Shown in pieces: positions 1 to 7,991 of a stretch of 26,784 bases of DNA. A model generated the notes under the pieces. That model was not told where the DNA came from. It saw nothing but the letters and a program-made list of their open reading frames with translations, and did no database searches. Position numbers and translations under genes: made by a program. The stretch comes from Gammaproteobacteria bacterium (GTDB lineage Bacteria; Pseudomonadota; Gammaproteobacteria; DAOWEP01): NCBI GenBank assembly GCA_030638455.1, contig DAOWEP010000012.1, positions 1 through 26,784 of the forward strand, in the 5' to 3' direction. The first letter of the stretch is position 1. Every line of letters starts with the position of its first letter.

Positions 1-1
1 C

Positions 2-535
2 CCGGCACAGCCCACACAGGTAGGCCCGGAAAAGGTAGAGGTAGTCGAGTTGTTCTGGTATGGCTGCCCCCATTGCTTCAAGTTTGAGCCCTATGTAAAA
101 AGATGGTTGGAAAACAAGCCTGCCAACGCTGAATTTATCCGTATGCCCGCCTCATTTAATGCGAGATGGAAGCTACATGCCGGTGCATACTATGTTGCTG
201 AATTATTGAATATTACAGATAAAGTTCATGAGCCATTATTTGATGCGTTAGATAAGGATAGAAATTCATTAGCTAATCCCAAAGCATTGGCAGAGTTTTT
301 CAGTAAACATGGTGTTGCCGAGGAAAAGTTTTTAAAAATATATGATTCGTTTGCAGTACGTACTCGCTTGAACCGTGATTATAGTCAGCTAAAACGTTAT
401 GGTATACGTAGTGTGCCCGCAGTTGTTATTAACGGTAAATATCGTACCAATGCTACCCTGGCTGGAGGGCGCAATGAAGACCTGATAAAAGTGATCAATT
501 ATCTTGTAGAAAAGGAAAGTAGTGCTGCTAAATGA
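2..535 (+). CDS. dsbA: Thiol:disulfide interchange protein DsbA, 5'-truncated by the window edge
   Basis: The frame is open to the left edge, so the true start and signal peptide lie outside the window. The first visible residues (PAQPTQVGPEKVEVVELFWYG) are those preceding the active site of DsbA, a periplasmic thioredoxin-fold oxidase that introduces disulfides into exported proteins and is re-oxidised by DsbB. The redox motif CPHC (C at bases 65-67) is the exact DsbA dipeptide. A helical insertion domain follows, and the cis-proline loop appears near the C-terminus as SVPAVVINGKY, where Val-Pro is typical of DsbA. An internal TTG at base 50 is not the start, because conserved sequence precedes it. 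The acetolactate synthase gene begins 45 bases downstream with its own ribosome-binding site, so co-transcription is possible. The family assignment is firm; which DsbA paralogue it is cannot be judged. Confidence 0.93.
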   Translation, partial: PAQPTQVGPEKVEVVELFWYGCPHCFKFEPYVKRWLENKPANAEFIRMPASFNARWKLHAGAYYVAELLNITDKVHEPLFDALDKDRNSLANPKALAEFFSKHGVAEEKFLKIYDSFAVRTRLNRDYSQLKRYGIRSVPAVVINGKYRTNATLAGGRNEDLIKVINYLVEKESSAAK

Positions 536-580
536 TGCAAATAAATTGTTAAATCACTGTCGGCCACACAGGAACCAGAT

Positions 581-2212
581 GTGAAGGCCGCTGAACTGCT
601 TGTCGCCTGTCTTGAAGAAGAAGGTGTTGAATATATTTTCGGGATACCAGGTGAAGAAAACCTGGATGTGATGGATGCACTGCTCGACTCCAGTATACGT
701 TTTATTACCACCCGACATGAACAAGGTGCGGCCTTTATGGCCGATGTCTATGGGCGTCTTACCGGGAGAGCAGGCGTTTGTCTTTCTACACTTGGGCCAG
801 GGGCGACCAATCTTCTTACCGGAGTTGCAGATGCAAATATGGATCATGCACCTGTAGTAGCCATAGCCGGGCAGGCAGGAACAGAAAGATTACACAAGGA
901 ATCGCACCAGGTGCTGGATCTGGTCAATATCTTCCAGCCAGTTACCAAGTATGCATCCCAGTTGTTAACTCCGGACACGATACCGGAAGTGATACGCAAG
1001 GCATTCAAGACTGCCCAGTCTGAAAAGATGGGCGCCTGTTTTATTGAATTCCCTGAAAATATAGCCAAAATGCCTCATCAGGCAAAACCCTTGACTGTAA
1101 AACACCCTCATCCCCCGGAGCCCGCGCTTAGCCGTGTTGAATACGCGGCAGAATTGATTTCTGAAGCACGAGACCCCCTTATTCTTGCAGGCAATGGCGT
1201 TGTACGGGCACATGCCTGGAAGCACCTGGCAGAGTTCGCAGGAAAAATGAATATCCCGGTTGCTAATACCTTTATGGCCAAGGGTGTTATTCCGTTTAAA
1301 CACCCTATGGCGTTGGGGAGCGCGGGATTACAGTCGAACGATTACATCAGTTGTGGTTTTGAGCATGCGGACCTGATTATTTGCATTGGTTATGATCTGG
1401 TAGAGTTTCATCCGTATTTGTGGCACCCCACACGTGACCGCAAGATTGTCCATATTGACAGATCGCATGCGGAGGTTGATGAGTCGTATAACGTTGAAGT
1501 AGGTGTGGTTGGGGACATTAAACATAGCCTGATGCGAATAGAAAAACTGGCCACCCCACATCAGGGGCATTTGATGCGGCCGTTACGTGAAGCATTGATA
1601 AATGAGATGAATATGCATCGTGATGATATGTCATTCCCCGTAAAGCCGCAGAAACTGATCTGGGATCTGCGCACCGCAATGGACATGGAAGATATAGCCA
1701 TATGTGATGTTGGCGCACATAAGATGTGGATGGCTCGGATGTTTCGTTGCGAGTATCCAAATACCTGTATCATTTCAAACGGTTTTGCCAGTATGGGTAT
1801 TGCGGTGCCAGGGGCAATTGCCGCAAAACTGATTCACCCCGAGTTAACAGTGTTCGCCGTAACCGGTGACGCTGGATTTATGATGAACTCGCAGGAGCTG
1901 GAAACCGCTGTTCGTCTTAACACACCTATAGTAGTGTTAATCTGGAATGATGGCGGTTACGGGTTAATTGAGTGGAAACAAATGGCTACGTTCAATCGTA
2001 CTTCACATGTCCATTTCGGGAATCCTGATTTTGTGAAGTATGCAGAGTCCTTTGGGGCTAAAGGGTATAGGGTTGAGAAAACCGAAGACCTGCCGACAAT
2101 ACTAAATGAGGCAATCGCTAGTAATCAGGTATGTATAATTGATTGCCCGGTAGACTACAGTGAGAATCTGAAATTGACAGAAAAACTGGGTGAAATGGTC
2201 TGCCCTATCTAG
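581..2212 (+). CDS. Acetolactate synthase, catabolic AlsS/BudB-like (TPP-dependent)
   Basis: A 543-residue TPP enzyme predicted to condense two pyruvates to 2-acetolactate and CO2. The GTG start is set by AGGAA six bases upstream. The N-terminal PYR domain has GIPGEENLDVMDAL and the catalytic Glu47 in TTRHEQGAAFMADVYG; a central Rossmann domain follows; the C-terminal PP domain binds TPP and Mg2+ through GDAGFMMNSQELETAVRL (Asp430) and ends its motif at WNDGGYG. The tail FGNPDFVKYAESFGAKG...CPVDYSEN closely resembles catabolic enzymes such as Klebsiella BudB and Bacillus AlsS as I remember them, and there is no adjacent small regulatory subunit (ilvN). No acetolactate decarboxylase gene is present, so acetoin formation is unproven and an anabolic role is possible. 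The third residue of the usual GDG motif is Ala. The nearest alternatives, other POX/IlvB-family decarboxylases, are less likely. Confidence 0.85.
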   Translation: MKAAELLVACLEEEGVEYIFGIPGEENLDVMDALLDSSIRFITTRHEQGAAFMADVYGRLTGRAGVCLSTLGPGATNLLTGVADANMDHAPVVAIAGQAGTERLHKESHQVLDLVNIFQPVTKYASQLLTPDTIPEVIRKAFKTAQSEKMGACFIEFPENIAKMPHQAKPLTVKHPHPPEPALSRVEYAAELISEARDPLILAGNGVVRAHAWKHLAEFAGKMNIPVANTFMAKGVIPFKHPMALGSAGLQSNDYISCGFEHADLIICIGYDLVEFHPYLWHPTRDRKIVHIDRSHAEVDESYNVEVGVVGDIKHSLMRIEKLATPHQGHLMRPLREALINEMNMHRDDMSFPVKPQKLIWDLRTAMDMEDIAICDVGAHKMWMARMFRCEYPNTCIISNGFASMGIAVPGAIAAKLIHPELTVFAVTGDAGFMMNSQELETAVRLNTPIVVLIWNDGGYGLIEWKQMATFNRTSHVHFGNPDFVKYAESFGAKGYRVEKTEDLPTILNEAIASNQVCIIDCPVDYSENLKLTEKLGEMVCPI

Positions 2213-2304
2213 AAGTAATTATTTCCCTGCTCTTGAATGCGACACGATTGTTAGAGCACCCTGTATTGATTGAGCGGGAAGTTCATTAGTGGAACACGCA
2301 TATT

Positions 2305-3105
2305 TTGAAACATAGTTGCAATCAAGAGGAAACTTTTACGGACGGACAGCGTTTGCGCCTTCTTAGTTACAATATTCAGGTTGGCTCAACAGTTAATGCC
2401 TATCGTCAGTATATAACCAAGAGTTGGGAGCATATTTTGCCCAGCTCGGGACGAATGGAAAATCTGTCACACATTGCACGCATGGTAAGCGACTATGACC
2501 TGGTTGGATTGCAGGAAGTGGATGCAGGTAGTTTGCGTAGCGGATTTATAAATCAGACAGAGTACCTTGCAGACAAGGCAAGATTCCCATTCTGGCATCA
2601 TCAGACAAACCGAAAGATTGGTCGAATAGCCCAGCACAGCAATGGTTTTATGAGTAAGTTCAAGCCAGCTGAAATCTATACTCATAAACTTCCGGGTACA
2701 ATTTCAGGTCGTGGTGCTCTGTGTGCCCGTTTTGGCGGCAAGGAAGAGTCGCTAATCGTCATCATATTGCATCTGGCCTTGGGTAAACGGTCACGAATGC
2801 AGCAAATGTCATATATCAGTGAACTTGCACAGGAGCATGAGCATGTCATTATCATGGGTGATATGAATTGTCGGTCAGACAGCCCTGAGATTATGACATT
2901 ACAGAAGAAAGCCAATTTATGTGAGCCAGTACACGATTTACACACCTTCCCCAGCTGGGCGCCCGAGCGAAATATCGACCATATTCTTGTATCACCCTCC
3001 CTGAAAGTGGAAAGCATCCACGTATTGAATCATACTTTTTCTGATCATCTGCCTATCGCGATGGATGTAATTCTTCCAGATACAGTGCGTTTGGCAGCAT
3101 CCTGA
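2305..3105 (+). CDS. Endonuclease/exonuclease/phosphatase (EEP) family protein
   Basis: A 266-residue member of the DNase I-like EEP superfamily, which includes Mg2+-dependent phosphodiesterases acting on nucleic acids, phospholipids or inositol phosphates. The full catalytic set is visible: Asn23 in LLSYNIQ, Glu71 in LQEVD, His156 in ILHLALG, Asp186 and Asn188 in GDMNCRSDS, Asp225-His226 in NIDHILVS and Asp247-His248 in SDHLPI. There is no signal peptide, so a cytoplasmic location is likely. The start is a TTG with weak upstream pairing; an in-frame stop lies 16 bases upstream, so no longer form exists. It sits between the acetolactate synthase and the diguanylate cyclase in the same direction, about 90 and 52 bases apart. 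The substrate cannot be read from the sequence. An active enzyme is likely because no catalytic residue is missing. Confidence 0.85.
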   Translation: MKHSCNQEETFTDGQRLRLLSYNIQVGSTVNAYRQYITKSWEHILPSSGRMENLSHIARMVSDYDLVGLQEVDAGSLRSGFINQTEYLADKARFPFWHHQTNRKIGRIAQHSNGFMSKFKPAEIYTHKLPGTISGRGALCARFGGKEESLIVIILHLALGKRSRMQQMSYISELAQEHEHVIIMGDMNCRSDSPEIMTLQKKANLCEPVHDLHTFPSWAPERNIDHILVSPSLKVESIHVLNHTFSDHLPIAMDVILPDTVRLAAS

Positions 3106-3157
3106 AGCCAGGATCTGATATTGCGTACTACCGATTAAAGGTGCGGATAAAATAACA

Positions 3158-5035
3158 ATGCTTTTCGGCGGCGACAAAAACAGCAAAGATGCAACATGGA
3201 AACGTAAATATTACGATAGCCTTGAGCAGCTTGAAGTAAAAGAAAAGCAGTGGTCTTCTCTGGAAACCGCGCTACGCCATGCAATGGCAAATCTGAGTAT
3301 TGCGGTTGAGGGAGTAGATAAAGACCTTGACCAACAGCTGGACGTACTACGCCATGCAATTCGTCACGGGGCGGACGGAAACAAAATAGCCGGTCTGGTG
3401 CGTCCTATAACAGATACCATAGAGCGACTGGAAAGGCAGCGTAAAGATGGACATCGAGTTACCCCGGCGTCAGTTCTGGAATCCCTTCTTGATAAACTTG
3501 ATCTACCCAAGGGTGCTGCCAGACAAACCAGGTCCCTTAAGAAGCTGATCAATAATTATGATAATACCTCAAATCCCAAGCCGATTTTAGACGGCTTTTC
3601 TAGCTTGCTATCAGAATCATTTGTGTTGATAGCGAGTAACAAAAAATCTAACAATGATAAAGAGAGTGGTTCATCAGGAATCTTGGGCCGTATGTTTGGC
3701 AAGTCCAGTGATGAGCCTGCCAGTCTGAGTGAGTCTGAATATAAGGACGCTACAGAGATAGATGGAGCAGCGTTACAGTTAACGTCAGGCAAAGAAATTA
3801 TCTCGATATTACTGGACAAGCTTTTACTGCCAACTGACCAGAAGGAAGAACAGAAGCAGTTTCAGCAAAATCTTAAGGGCATTTCGTCAGAAAAAGAGCT
3901 AAATCGTTTGGCAAAGGAACTTGCCCTATTGATTAATGAAGCACTTCCACAGCAAACAAGCAAAGAACGGACTTCTGGTAGTTGTCCCGAATTTACCATT
4001 AACGAAATATTGTTACAGTTACTGGAGCGTCTGGATTTGTCGGCTGATTTGCAGCAGGATATGGAGAGCCTGCAGTTGCGGCTGGAAGGTGATGTGCCCG
4101 AGGCTGAATGGCCACAAATACTCTCGAGTTTTGCCAGCCTGATCTCAATATTACGAGACCGCGCAAACAGGGAAAAAAGGGAGATAGAAGAGTTTCTTGC
4201 ACAGCTTACTATGCGCTTGATGGAGCTGGATGATCACATACAAAGCATGGAGTCAGATCGTGTTGACTCTTATAAGAACGGACGTGAGCTGAATATCAGT
4301 GTGGAAAACCACGTACGAAAAATAGAAACGGGCATGCATGACGCAGTAGATCTGGATCAACTAAAATCATTAGTACGGCAGCGCCTGGATAATATAGGGC
4401 AGCACATGGATAAATTCAGAGAGTTCGAGGAAAAAAGGAATGATATATCCGAACATCGAATAAAGGAATTAAATTCGCGCCTTCAAAGCATGGAAAAGGA
4501 ATCCATTGATCTTAAAAAGAAGGTTGTTGAAGAAAGAAAGCAGACGCTGATGGATTCATTAACGGGTGTTGCAAACAGAATGTCATATGATGAACGTATT
4601 GAGCAGGAATATGTTCACTGGAAACGTTACCAGGCACCATTATCAATGATCGTTATCGACATCGATTACTTTAAAAAAATTAATGATAACTATGGACATA
4701 TGGCCGGAGACAAGGTTTTGCAAACACTGGCTAAACTAGTGCAGAAAAATATTCGTGAAACTGACTTACTGACCAGGTATGGTGGTGAGGAATTTGTCAT
4801 CATCATGCCGGATACCGACCAAAAGGCTGCAATGGGTGTTGCTGAAAAATTGCGGGTAGAAACAGAGAATTGTGCATTTCATTATCGCGATACGAGGGTG
4901 GATATCACTATTTCCTGCGGAATTACCGAGTTTAAGGACAAGAACAAAGACAATCCTGAAACTGTTTTTGAGCGAGCAGATGTTGCACTTTATAAGGCAA
5001 AGGATGCCGGAAGAAATCGCTGTATACCGGGTTAA
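3158..5035 (+). CDS. Diguanylate cyclase with repeated helical N-terminal region (GGDEF protein)
   Basis: A 625-residue protein predicted to make cyclic di-GMP from two GTP. The C-terminal GGDEF domain (about 462-625) has the active-site motif GGEEF at 542-546, Asp/Asn residues in DIDYFKKINDNYGH, and an intact inhibitory I-site RETD at 533-536, five residues before GGEEF, so product feedback is expected. There are no membrane segments. Residues 36-335 are helical and contain about four copies of a roughly 50-residue unit, each centred on a pattern like LLDKLDLP followed by a distal L..LI helix (near 55-90, 105-155, 211-262 and 279-333). A charged coiled coil (about 335-465) links these to the cyclase. 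The N-terminal layout recalls the Pseudomonas polar cyclase DgcP from memory; that match is not proven. The ribosome-binding site is weak. Confidence 0.88.
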   Translation: MLFGGDKNSKDATWKRKYYDSLEQLEVKEKQWSSLETALRHAMANLSIAVEGVDKDLDQQLDVLRHAIRHGADGNKIAGLVRPITDTIERLERQRKDGHRVTPASVLESLLDKLDLPKGAARQTRSLKKLINNYDNTSNPKPILDGFSSLLSESFVLIASNKKSNNDKESGSSGILGRMFGKSSDEPASLSESEYKDATEIDGAALQLTSGKEIISILLDKLLLPTDQKEEQKQFQQNLKGISSEKELNRLAKELALLINEALPQQTSKERTSGSCPEFTINEILLQLLERLDLSADLQQDMESLQLRLEGDVPEAEWPQILSSFASLISILRDRANREKREIEEFLAQLTMRLMELDDHIQSMESDRVDSYKNGRELNISVENHVRKIETGMHDAVDLDQLKSLVRQRLDNIGQHMDKFREFEEKRNDISEHRIKELNSRLQSMEKESIDLKKKVVEERKQTLMDSLTGVANRMSYDERIEQEYVHWKRYQAPLSMIVIDIDYFKKINDNYGHMAGDKVLQTLAKLVQKNIRETDLLTRYGGEEFVIIMPDTDQKAAMGVAEKLRVETENCAFHYRDTRVDITISCGITEFKDKNKDNPETVFERADVALYKAKDAGRNRCIPG

Positions 5036-5172
5036 TTTAATAGCTGCCCCTTTCTAACCATCTCCCCTCACCAAGTGGATTAGCAGCAACTTTTTACTGT
5101 AATAATCAAGCTTCACTTCTCGTCATACGTAATATTTTTCTTTTGGCTTTGTAGTTAAAAGAAAATAATCTT

Positions 5173-5221
5173 GCGCACCATTTTGATGCGCTCTTAATTT
5201 CCCAGTAACCGTGTTGGTGCA
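5173..5221 (+). promoter_or_regulatory. Two NtrC-like enhancer sites upstream of the torF porin gene
   Basis: Site 1 (5173-5191) contains GCACC-N5-GATGC inside a longer GCGCA...TGCGC palindrome, one mismatch from the NtrC core GCACC-N5-GGTGC. Site 2 (5205-5221) has a perfect right half GGTGCA and a degenerate left half GTAACC with the right spacing. The centres are 31 bases apart, about three helical turns. They lie 117 and 86 bases upstream of the -12 base of the sigma-54-like promoter at 5284-5300. The glnK-amtB promoter in this same window has 117 and 85. The individual sites are imperfect; the conserved geometry is the main support. Confidence 0.6.
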
Positions 5222-5283
5222 AATTTTTTTATATCATTCCTGCTATATAAGATATCTGTCTGAAAAATATATCAAAAATAAAG

Positions 5284-5300
5284 TTGGCATAAGAAGTGCA
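5284..5300 (+). promoter_or_regulatory. Predicted sigma-54 (RpoN) promoter of torF
   Basis: The sequence TTGGCATAAGAAGTGCA carries GG at 5286-5287 and GC at 5298-5299, separated by exactly ten bases as required for a -24/-12 promoter. It matches TGGCAY and TGCA around these cores. Transcription would start near base 5311, giving a leader of about 60 bases before the porin gene. The remainder of the 332-base gap between the cyclase and the porin gene is AT-rich, with no other feature I can support. Confidence 0.65.
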
Positions 5301-5370
5301 AAGATAAAGCCACATGTAGATTTTATACAACACACTTTATTAGTTAACAACAAATAGCAGGAGATTAATG

Positions 5371-6033
5371 ATGAGTAAGGTAGCAAAAATAGGGTTGGGT
5401 TCTGTTCTGGCATCATCTGTTCTGGCCAGCAGTATGGCGATAGCAGAGGTACCAGGTTTAAGTGCAAATGTTGGCATCATGTCCCAGTATTTTTATCGTG
5501 GCGTACAGCAGGTAACAACAGCTACTGCAAGTGCAGGCATTGATTATGATATTGGTAATGGATTTAGTGTCGGTGCCTGGGGTGCTGATGTGGAAGATGG
5601 TGTTGAGACTGATATCTATGGCAGCTACAGCGGAGAGATTAGTGGTTTTTCCTATAGTATTGGCGCTACCGGTTACTACTATAGTGGGCAGTTTGATACA
5701 GAATATGAAGAAATAAATCTGGGCCTGAGTTATGGTCCGGTCAGTCTGGAGCACAGTATTGGTACATGGGATGGTGATTTTGACGCCGTTAAAGCAGGGA
5801 AGAATGATGAATATAGTTTCACCGCCATTACCGGTGAGTACAACGGGCTGTATGCAACCTTTGGTGCCTGGGGTGATGATGCAGATGGTGATTACTACGA
5901 AGTGGGATATAATGCTGAATTCAGTGGTTTTGATGTCGGTGCGTTTTATGTGAGCGGTGATGATGATGCAAACGCATTAACGACTGACACTACCTCATTG
6001 ATCTTTACTATTGGTAAATCGTTTGATCTTTAA
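5371..6033 (+). CDS. TorF family putative porin (Gcw_chp / TIGR02001 outer-membrane protein)
   Basis: About 220 residues. An N-terminal signal peptide (KIGLGSVLASSVLASSMAIA, cleavage before EVPG) is followed by the family opening ANVGIMSQYFYRGVQQ and then alternating Tyr/Gly/Ser strands with acidic turns (for example GAWGDDADGDYYEVGYNAEF), ending in an aromatic-rich strand, as in outer-membrane beta-barrels. Two adjacent ATG codons exist at 5368 and 5371; AGGAG at 5359-5363 is spaced four bases from the first and seven from the second, so I favour 5371. The family's transport substrate is not established. In other proteobacteria members are found beside glnK-amtB, from general knowledge. Here the gene stands alone but has NtrC-like sites and a sigma-54-like promoter, suggesting a role in uptake of nitrogen compounds under limitation. 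A strong hairpin terminator follows. Confidence 0.85.
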   Translation: MSKVAKIGLGSVLASSVLASSMAIAEVPGLSANVGIMSQYFYRGVQQVTTATASAGIDYDIGNGFSVGAWGADVEDGVETDIYGSYSGEISGFSYSIGATGYYYSGQFDTEYEEINLGLSYGPVSLEHSIGTWDGDFDAVKAGKNDEYSFTAITGEYNGLYATFGAWGDDADGDYYEVGYNAEFSGFDVGAFYVSGDDDANALTTDTTSLIFTIGKSFDL

Positions 6034-6070
6034 TTATTTATTAATCTGATGTAAGTTCATAATTGTTGTA

Positions 6071-6120
6071 AACGCAACAGCCCCCTGTTTTATTAAAAAG
6101 CGGGGGCTGTTGCGTTTTCA
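6071..6120 (+). terminator. Strong rho-independent terminator after torF
   Basis: A perfect 15-base-pair stem (6071-6085 with 6102-6116, left arm AACGCAACAGCCCCC) encloses a 16-base loop and runs into TTTT. It ends the porin transcript. The tRNA-Arg transcript on the opposite strand also runs into it, so it may serve both, although the T-run is weaker in that direction. Confidence 0.88.
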
Positions 6121-6133
6121 GGCCATAAAAAAA

Positions 6134-6210
6134 TGGCGCGCCCGGCGCGATTCGAACGCGCGACCTTCGGTTTCGGAAACCGACACTCTATCCAACTGAG
6201 CTACGGGCGC
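6134..6210 (-). tRNA. tRNA-Arg (anticodon CCG)
   Basis: Read on the minus strand, the 77 bases fold as a complete cloverleaf with encoded CCA. The acceptor is GCGCCCG with CGGGCGC, the D-arm is GCTC/GAGT (one G-T pair), the anticodon stem is TCGGT/ACCGA with loop TTCCGAA, and the T-arm is GCGCG-TTCGAAT-CGCGC. The anticodon CCG (6176 to 6174) reads the arginine codon CGG. The sequence aligns closely with the E. coli CCG arginine tRNA from memory. It stands alone with no neighbouring tRNA. Confidence 0.96.
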
Positions 6211-6447
6211 AAAAAATCAAAGAATTCCCATGGATATCCATAACGTCCACGATTTATAGCCAATCAGCTCTACGTACGGTTATGGATAATGGTGCTGGGT
6301 ATATACTAAACTATTTTCAGATGTTGATTCTACATTTCGGCACCTGTAAATTAAGGAAATCAGAAACTTGTTTGTTCTGATAATTATTCTGGGTAGGCGC
6401 AGACATATGAAATTATTGTTAGTTTGATCAATTTGCTGGAGATTGCT

Positions 6448-6942
6448 ATGAGCGAGAAAGATTCAAATACCGGGCCAATTCTTTTAGTGATTTTGGTTAT
6501 TGGCGTTTTTACGGTGGCGCTGCTAAAGACCCCTGTATCAGTCTTGTTTGGGGGGAATAGCATCAGCACGGGTACAGCAACAGTTGCCAATCATATAAAG
6601 CCAGTTGAGTCGGTTAAGCAGGGAGCTGCACCTCAAGTAGACACGGTAAATGTGGCAGCAGAGAAACCGCAGCCTACTGAAACTAAAGTTGTATCTGATG
6701 TTAAGGCTGAACTAAAGGTCCCCGGAATTTGTGTTGCTTGTCACGGTACTGGGGTTGCGGGGGCACCTAAAATCGGTAAAAAGTCTGATTGGGGGGAGCG
6801 CGCAAAACAAGGTATGGATGTGTTAATTAACAGTGCCTCCAGGGGTAAGGGTAATATGCCTCCACAAGGGGCCGGTTTTAACAATGATCAGCTTAAGGAG
6901 GCAATTGAAGCAATGTTGAGCAAATCCGGGTTAGCCGGATAA
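6448..6942 (+). CDS. Membrane-anchored cytochrome c5-type protein
   Basis: A 164-residue protein. ATG at 6448 is preferred because GGAG lies six bases upstream; an upstream in-frame start eight codons earlier has no ribosome-binding site. Residues about 9-27 (GPILLVILVIGVFTVALL) form one membrane segment without a clear cleavage site, so the protein is likely tethered with its haem domain in the periplasm. A Pro/Ala/Thr-rich linker leads to a class I c-type cytochrome domain with CVACH at 95-99 (haem attachment) and axial Met in GNMPPQG at 137. The fold resembles cytochrome c5, but the extra disulfide cysteines often seen in that family after MPP are absent. The role is electron transfer to an unidentified partner. 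It converges with the FHA gene downstream. Confidence 0.85.
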   Translation: MSEKDSNTGPILLVILVIGVFTVALLKTPVSVLFGGNSISTGTATVANHIKPVESVKQGAAPQVDTVNVAAEKPQPTETKVVSDVKAELKVPGICVACHGTGVAGAPKIGKKSDWGERAKQGMDVLINSASRGKGNMPPQGAGFNNDQLKEAIEAMLSKSGLAG

Positions 6943-7016
6943 GACAATACAGAATATTTCTATTGTGAGACGTTATTATTTTTAGATGGAATTAAGATAA
7001 TAGAAAGGTATTAGTG

Positions 7017-7430
7017 TTATCGTGATGGGTTTTTGTCTTTCTGAGAAAGGCCAGATTTCATGACGGCATATTTAAGAACTTGTTCTTTGTCGCCCAGACT
7101 GAGGGATTGTGTCATTTCCGGCTCCTTACCTGGTGGCTTTCCATCGCCTTTATCAAAAATAATATGGTGCTGCCCGATAGTGATTACGTCGCCATGCTCC
7201 AGGGTATGCTCCTGAATCTGTTTGCCATTAACATACGAACCATTTGTACTCATCAGATCTTTTATATAGGTAGGCTTAAAGAAAGTCACAATTTTTGCAT
7301 GATGAGCGCTGACAGACGCATCCTTGATTTGTATGTCATTGTCGGGCATTCGGCCTATGTTTATTGTTCCTTGGGTCAGTGTTACCTCTTCCATTTTCTC
7401 TTTGCCATCGGTGATAATCAATTTTGACAT
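7017..7430 (-). CDS. FHA domain protein
   Basis: A 137-residue cytoplasmic protein, nearly all of it a forkhead-associated domain, which binds phosphothreonine peptides. The phosphate-binding signature is intact: Gly26-Arg27 in IGRMPDNDIQI, Ser41 and His44 in VSAHHA, and Asn63 in LMSTNGSYVNG. The C-terminal 40 residues are polar and ordered poorly (GDGKPPGKEPEMTQSLSLGD). GGAA lies nine bases before the ATG. No Ser/Thr kinase or phosphatase is encoded in the window, so the partner is unknown. It is transcribed away from the Arg-rich repeat gene, with 241 bases between their starts; the only signal I could pick out there is a TATAAT at 7597-7602. Confidence 0.88.
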   Translation of the reverse strand: MSKLIITDGKEKMEEVTLTQGTINIGRMPDNDIQIKDASVSAHHAKIVTFFKPTYIKDLMSTNGSYVNGKQIQEHTLEHGDVITIGQHHIIFDKGDGKPPGKEPEMTQSLSLGDKEQVLKYAVMKSGLSQKDKNPSR

Positions 7431-7671
7431 ATGTTGTTATTCCATGTTTTGCAGGTATGGTCTGCCCCGTATTCACGGTTACTCCAGAGATGAATCCTTC
7501 TCATTCCGGGTTGATCATTATAGACACAGGCGAATAGATTTTCTAAAGTTTTTTCCAGTGTAGGCAGTTTATTCATCAGACTGCTATATTGAAGGGTATA
7601 ATTTTATATTGTTACTTTACGTTAAGCACGCATTCAATGTAGACCAGAATATAGTGACAGATTCAGACGAT

Positions 7672-7962
7672 ATGAATATGAGGCAAAAGCGGCGTGTCCC
7701 AATGGACAGGAGGTCTGGTCTCGAGCGTAGAAGCGGCATTGAGCGCCGGATCCAAAATCTGGATCCTCCAGATGGGAAAGAACGGCGATGTAGTATTGAT
7801 AGACGGTGTGGCCTGGATCTTCGTAGTGGTATTGATAGAAGATTTGATATTTATGATCAATCTGTTAGCTCGGATCAAAGCATGGATGAAGAAAGCCGAG
7901 CTATGGAATCGAGAGGCCTATTTTCCCGATTTATTTCTCTTTTTAAGCGGTGGTTTAGCTAG
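7672..7962 (+). CDS. Small Arg-rich hexapeptide-repeat protein with amphipathic C-terminus
   Basis: About 96 residues from the ATG at 7672 (another ATG is at 7678). The open frame reaches back to a TTG at 7609, but a TATAAT lies at 7597-7602 and would put the transcript start near that TTG, so I use the internal ATG; the ribosome-binding site is weak. The protein consists of two blocks of a six-residue repeat, RR-x-x-hydrophobic-D/E: RRVPMD RRSGLE RRSGIE RR, then ERR CSID RR CGLD LR SGID RR. An acidic Ser-rich segment and an amphipathic basic tail (GLFSRFISLFKRWFS) that could lie on a membrane follow. The function is unknown. Similar DRRSG-type repeats occur in small gammaproteobacterial proteins, to my knowledge without a defined role. 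Confidence 0.6.
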   Translation: MNMRQKRRVPMDRRSGLERRSGIERRIQNLDPPDGKERRCSIDRRCGLDLRSGIDRRFDIYDQSVSSDQSMDEESRAMESRGLFSRFISLFKRWFS

Positions 7963-7991
7963 ATACCGTATAAATCAGATCATAAGTGGTG

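Noticed and set aside
965..1303. 112-codon open frame on the minus strand inside the acetolactate synthase gene
   Set aside because: It lies opposite strongly conserved coding sequence and shows no recognisable protein features.
6924..6940. ATCCGG-GTTAG-CCGGAT hairpin at the end of the cytochrome gene
   Set aside because: Short stem inside the coding end, without a T-run.
7609..7671. TTG start extending the Arg-rich repeat protein
   Set aside because: It coincides with the expected transcript start of a TATAAT at 7597-7602 and has no ribosome-binding site; the added residues have no repeat character.
7749..7767. GGATCC repeated around AAAATCT within the Arg-rich gene
   Set aside because: Coding sequence explains it; the arms are short and have no regulatory context.
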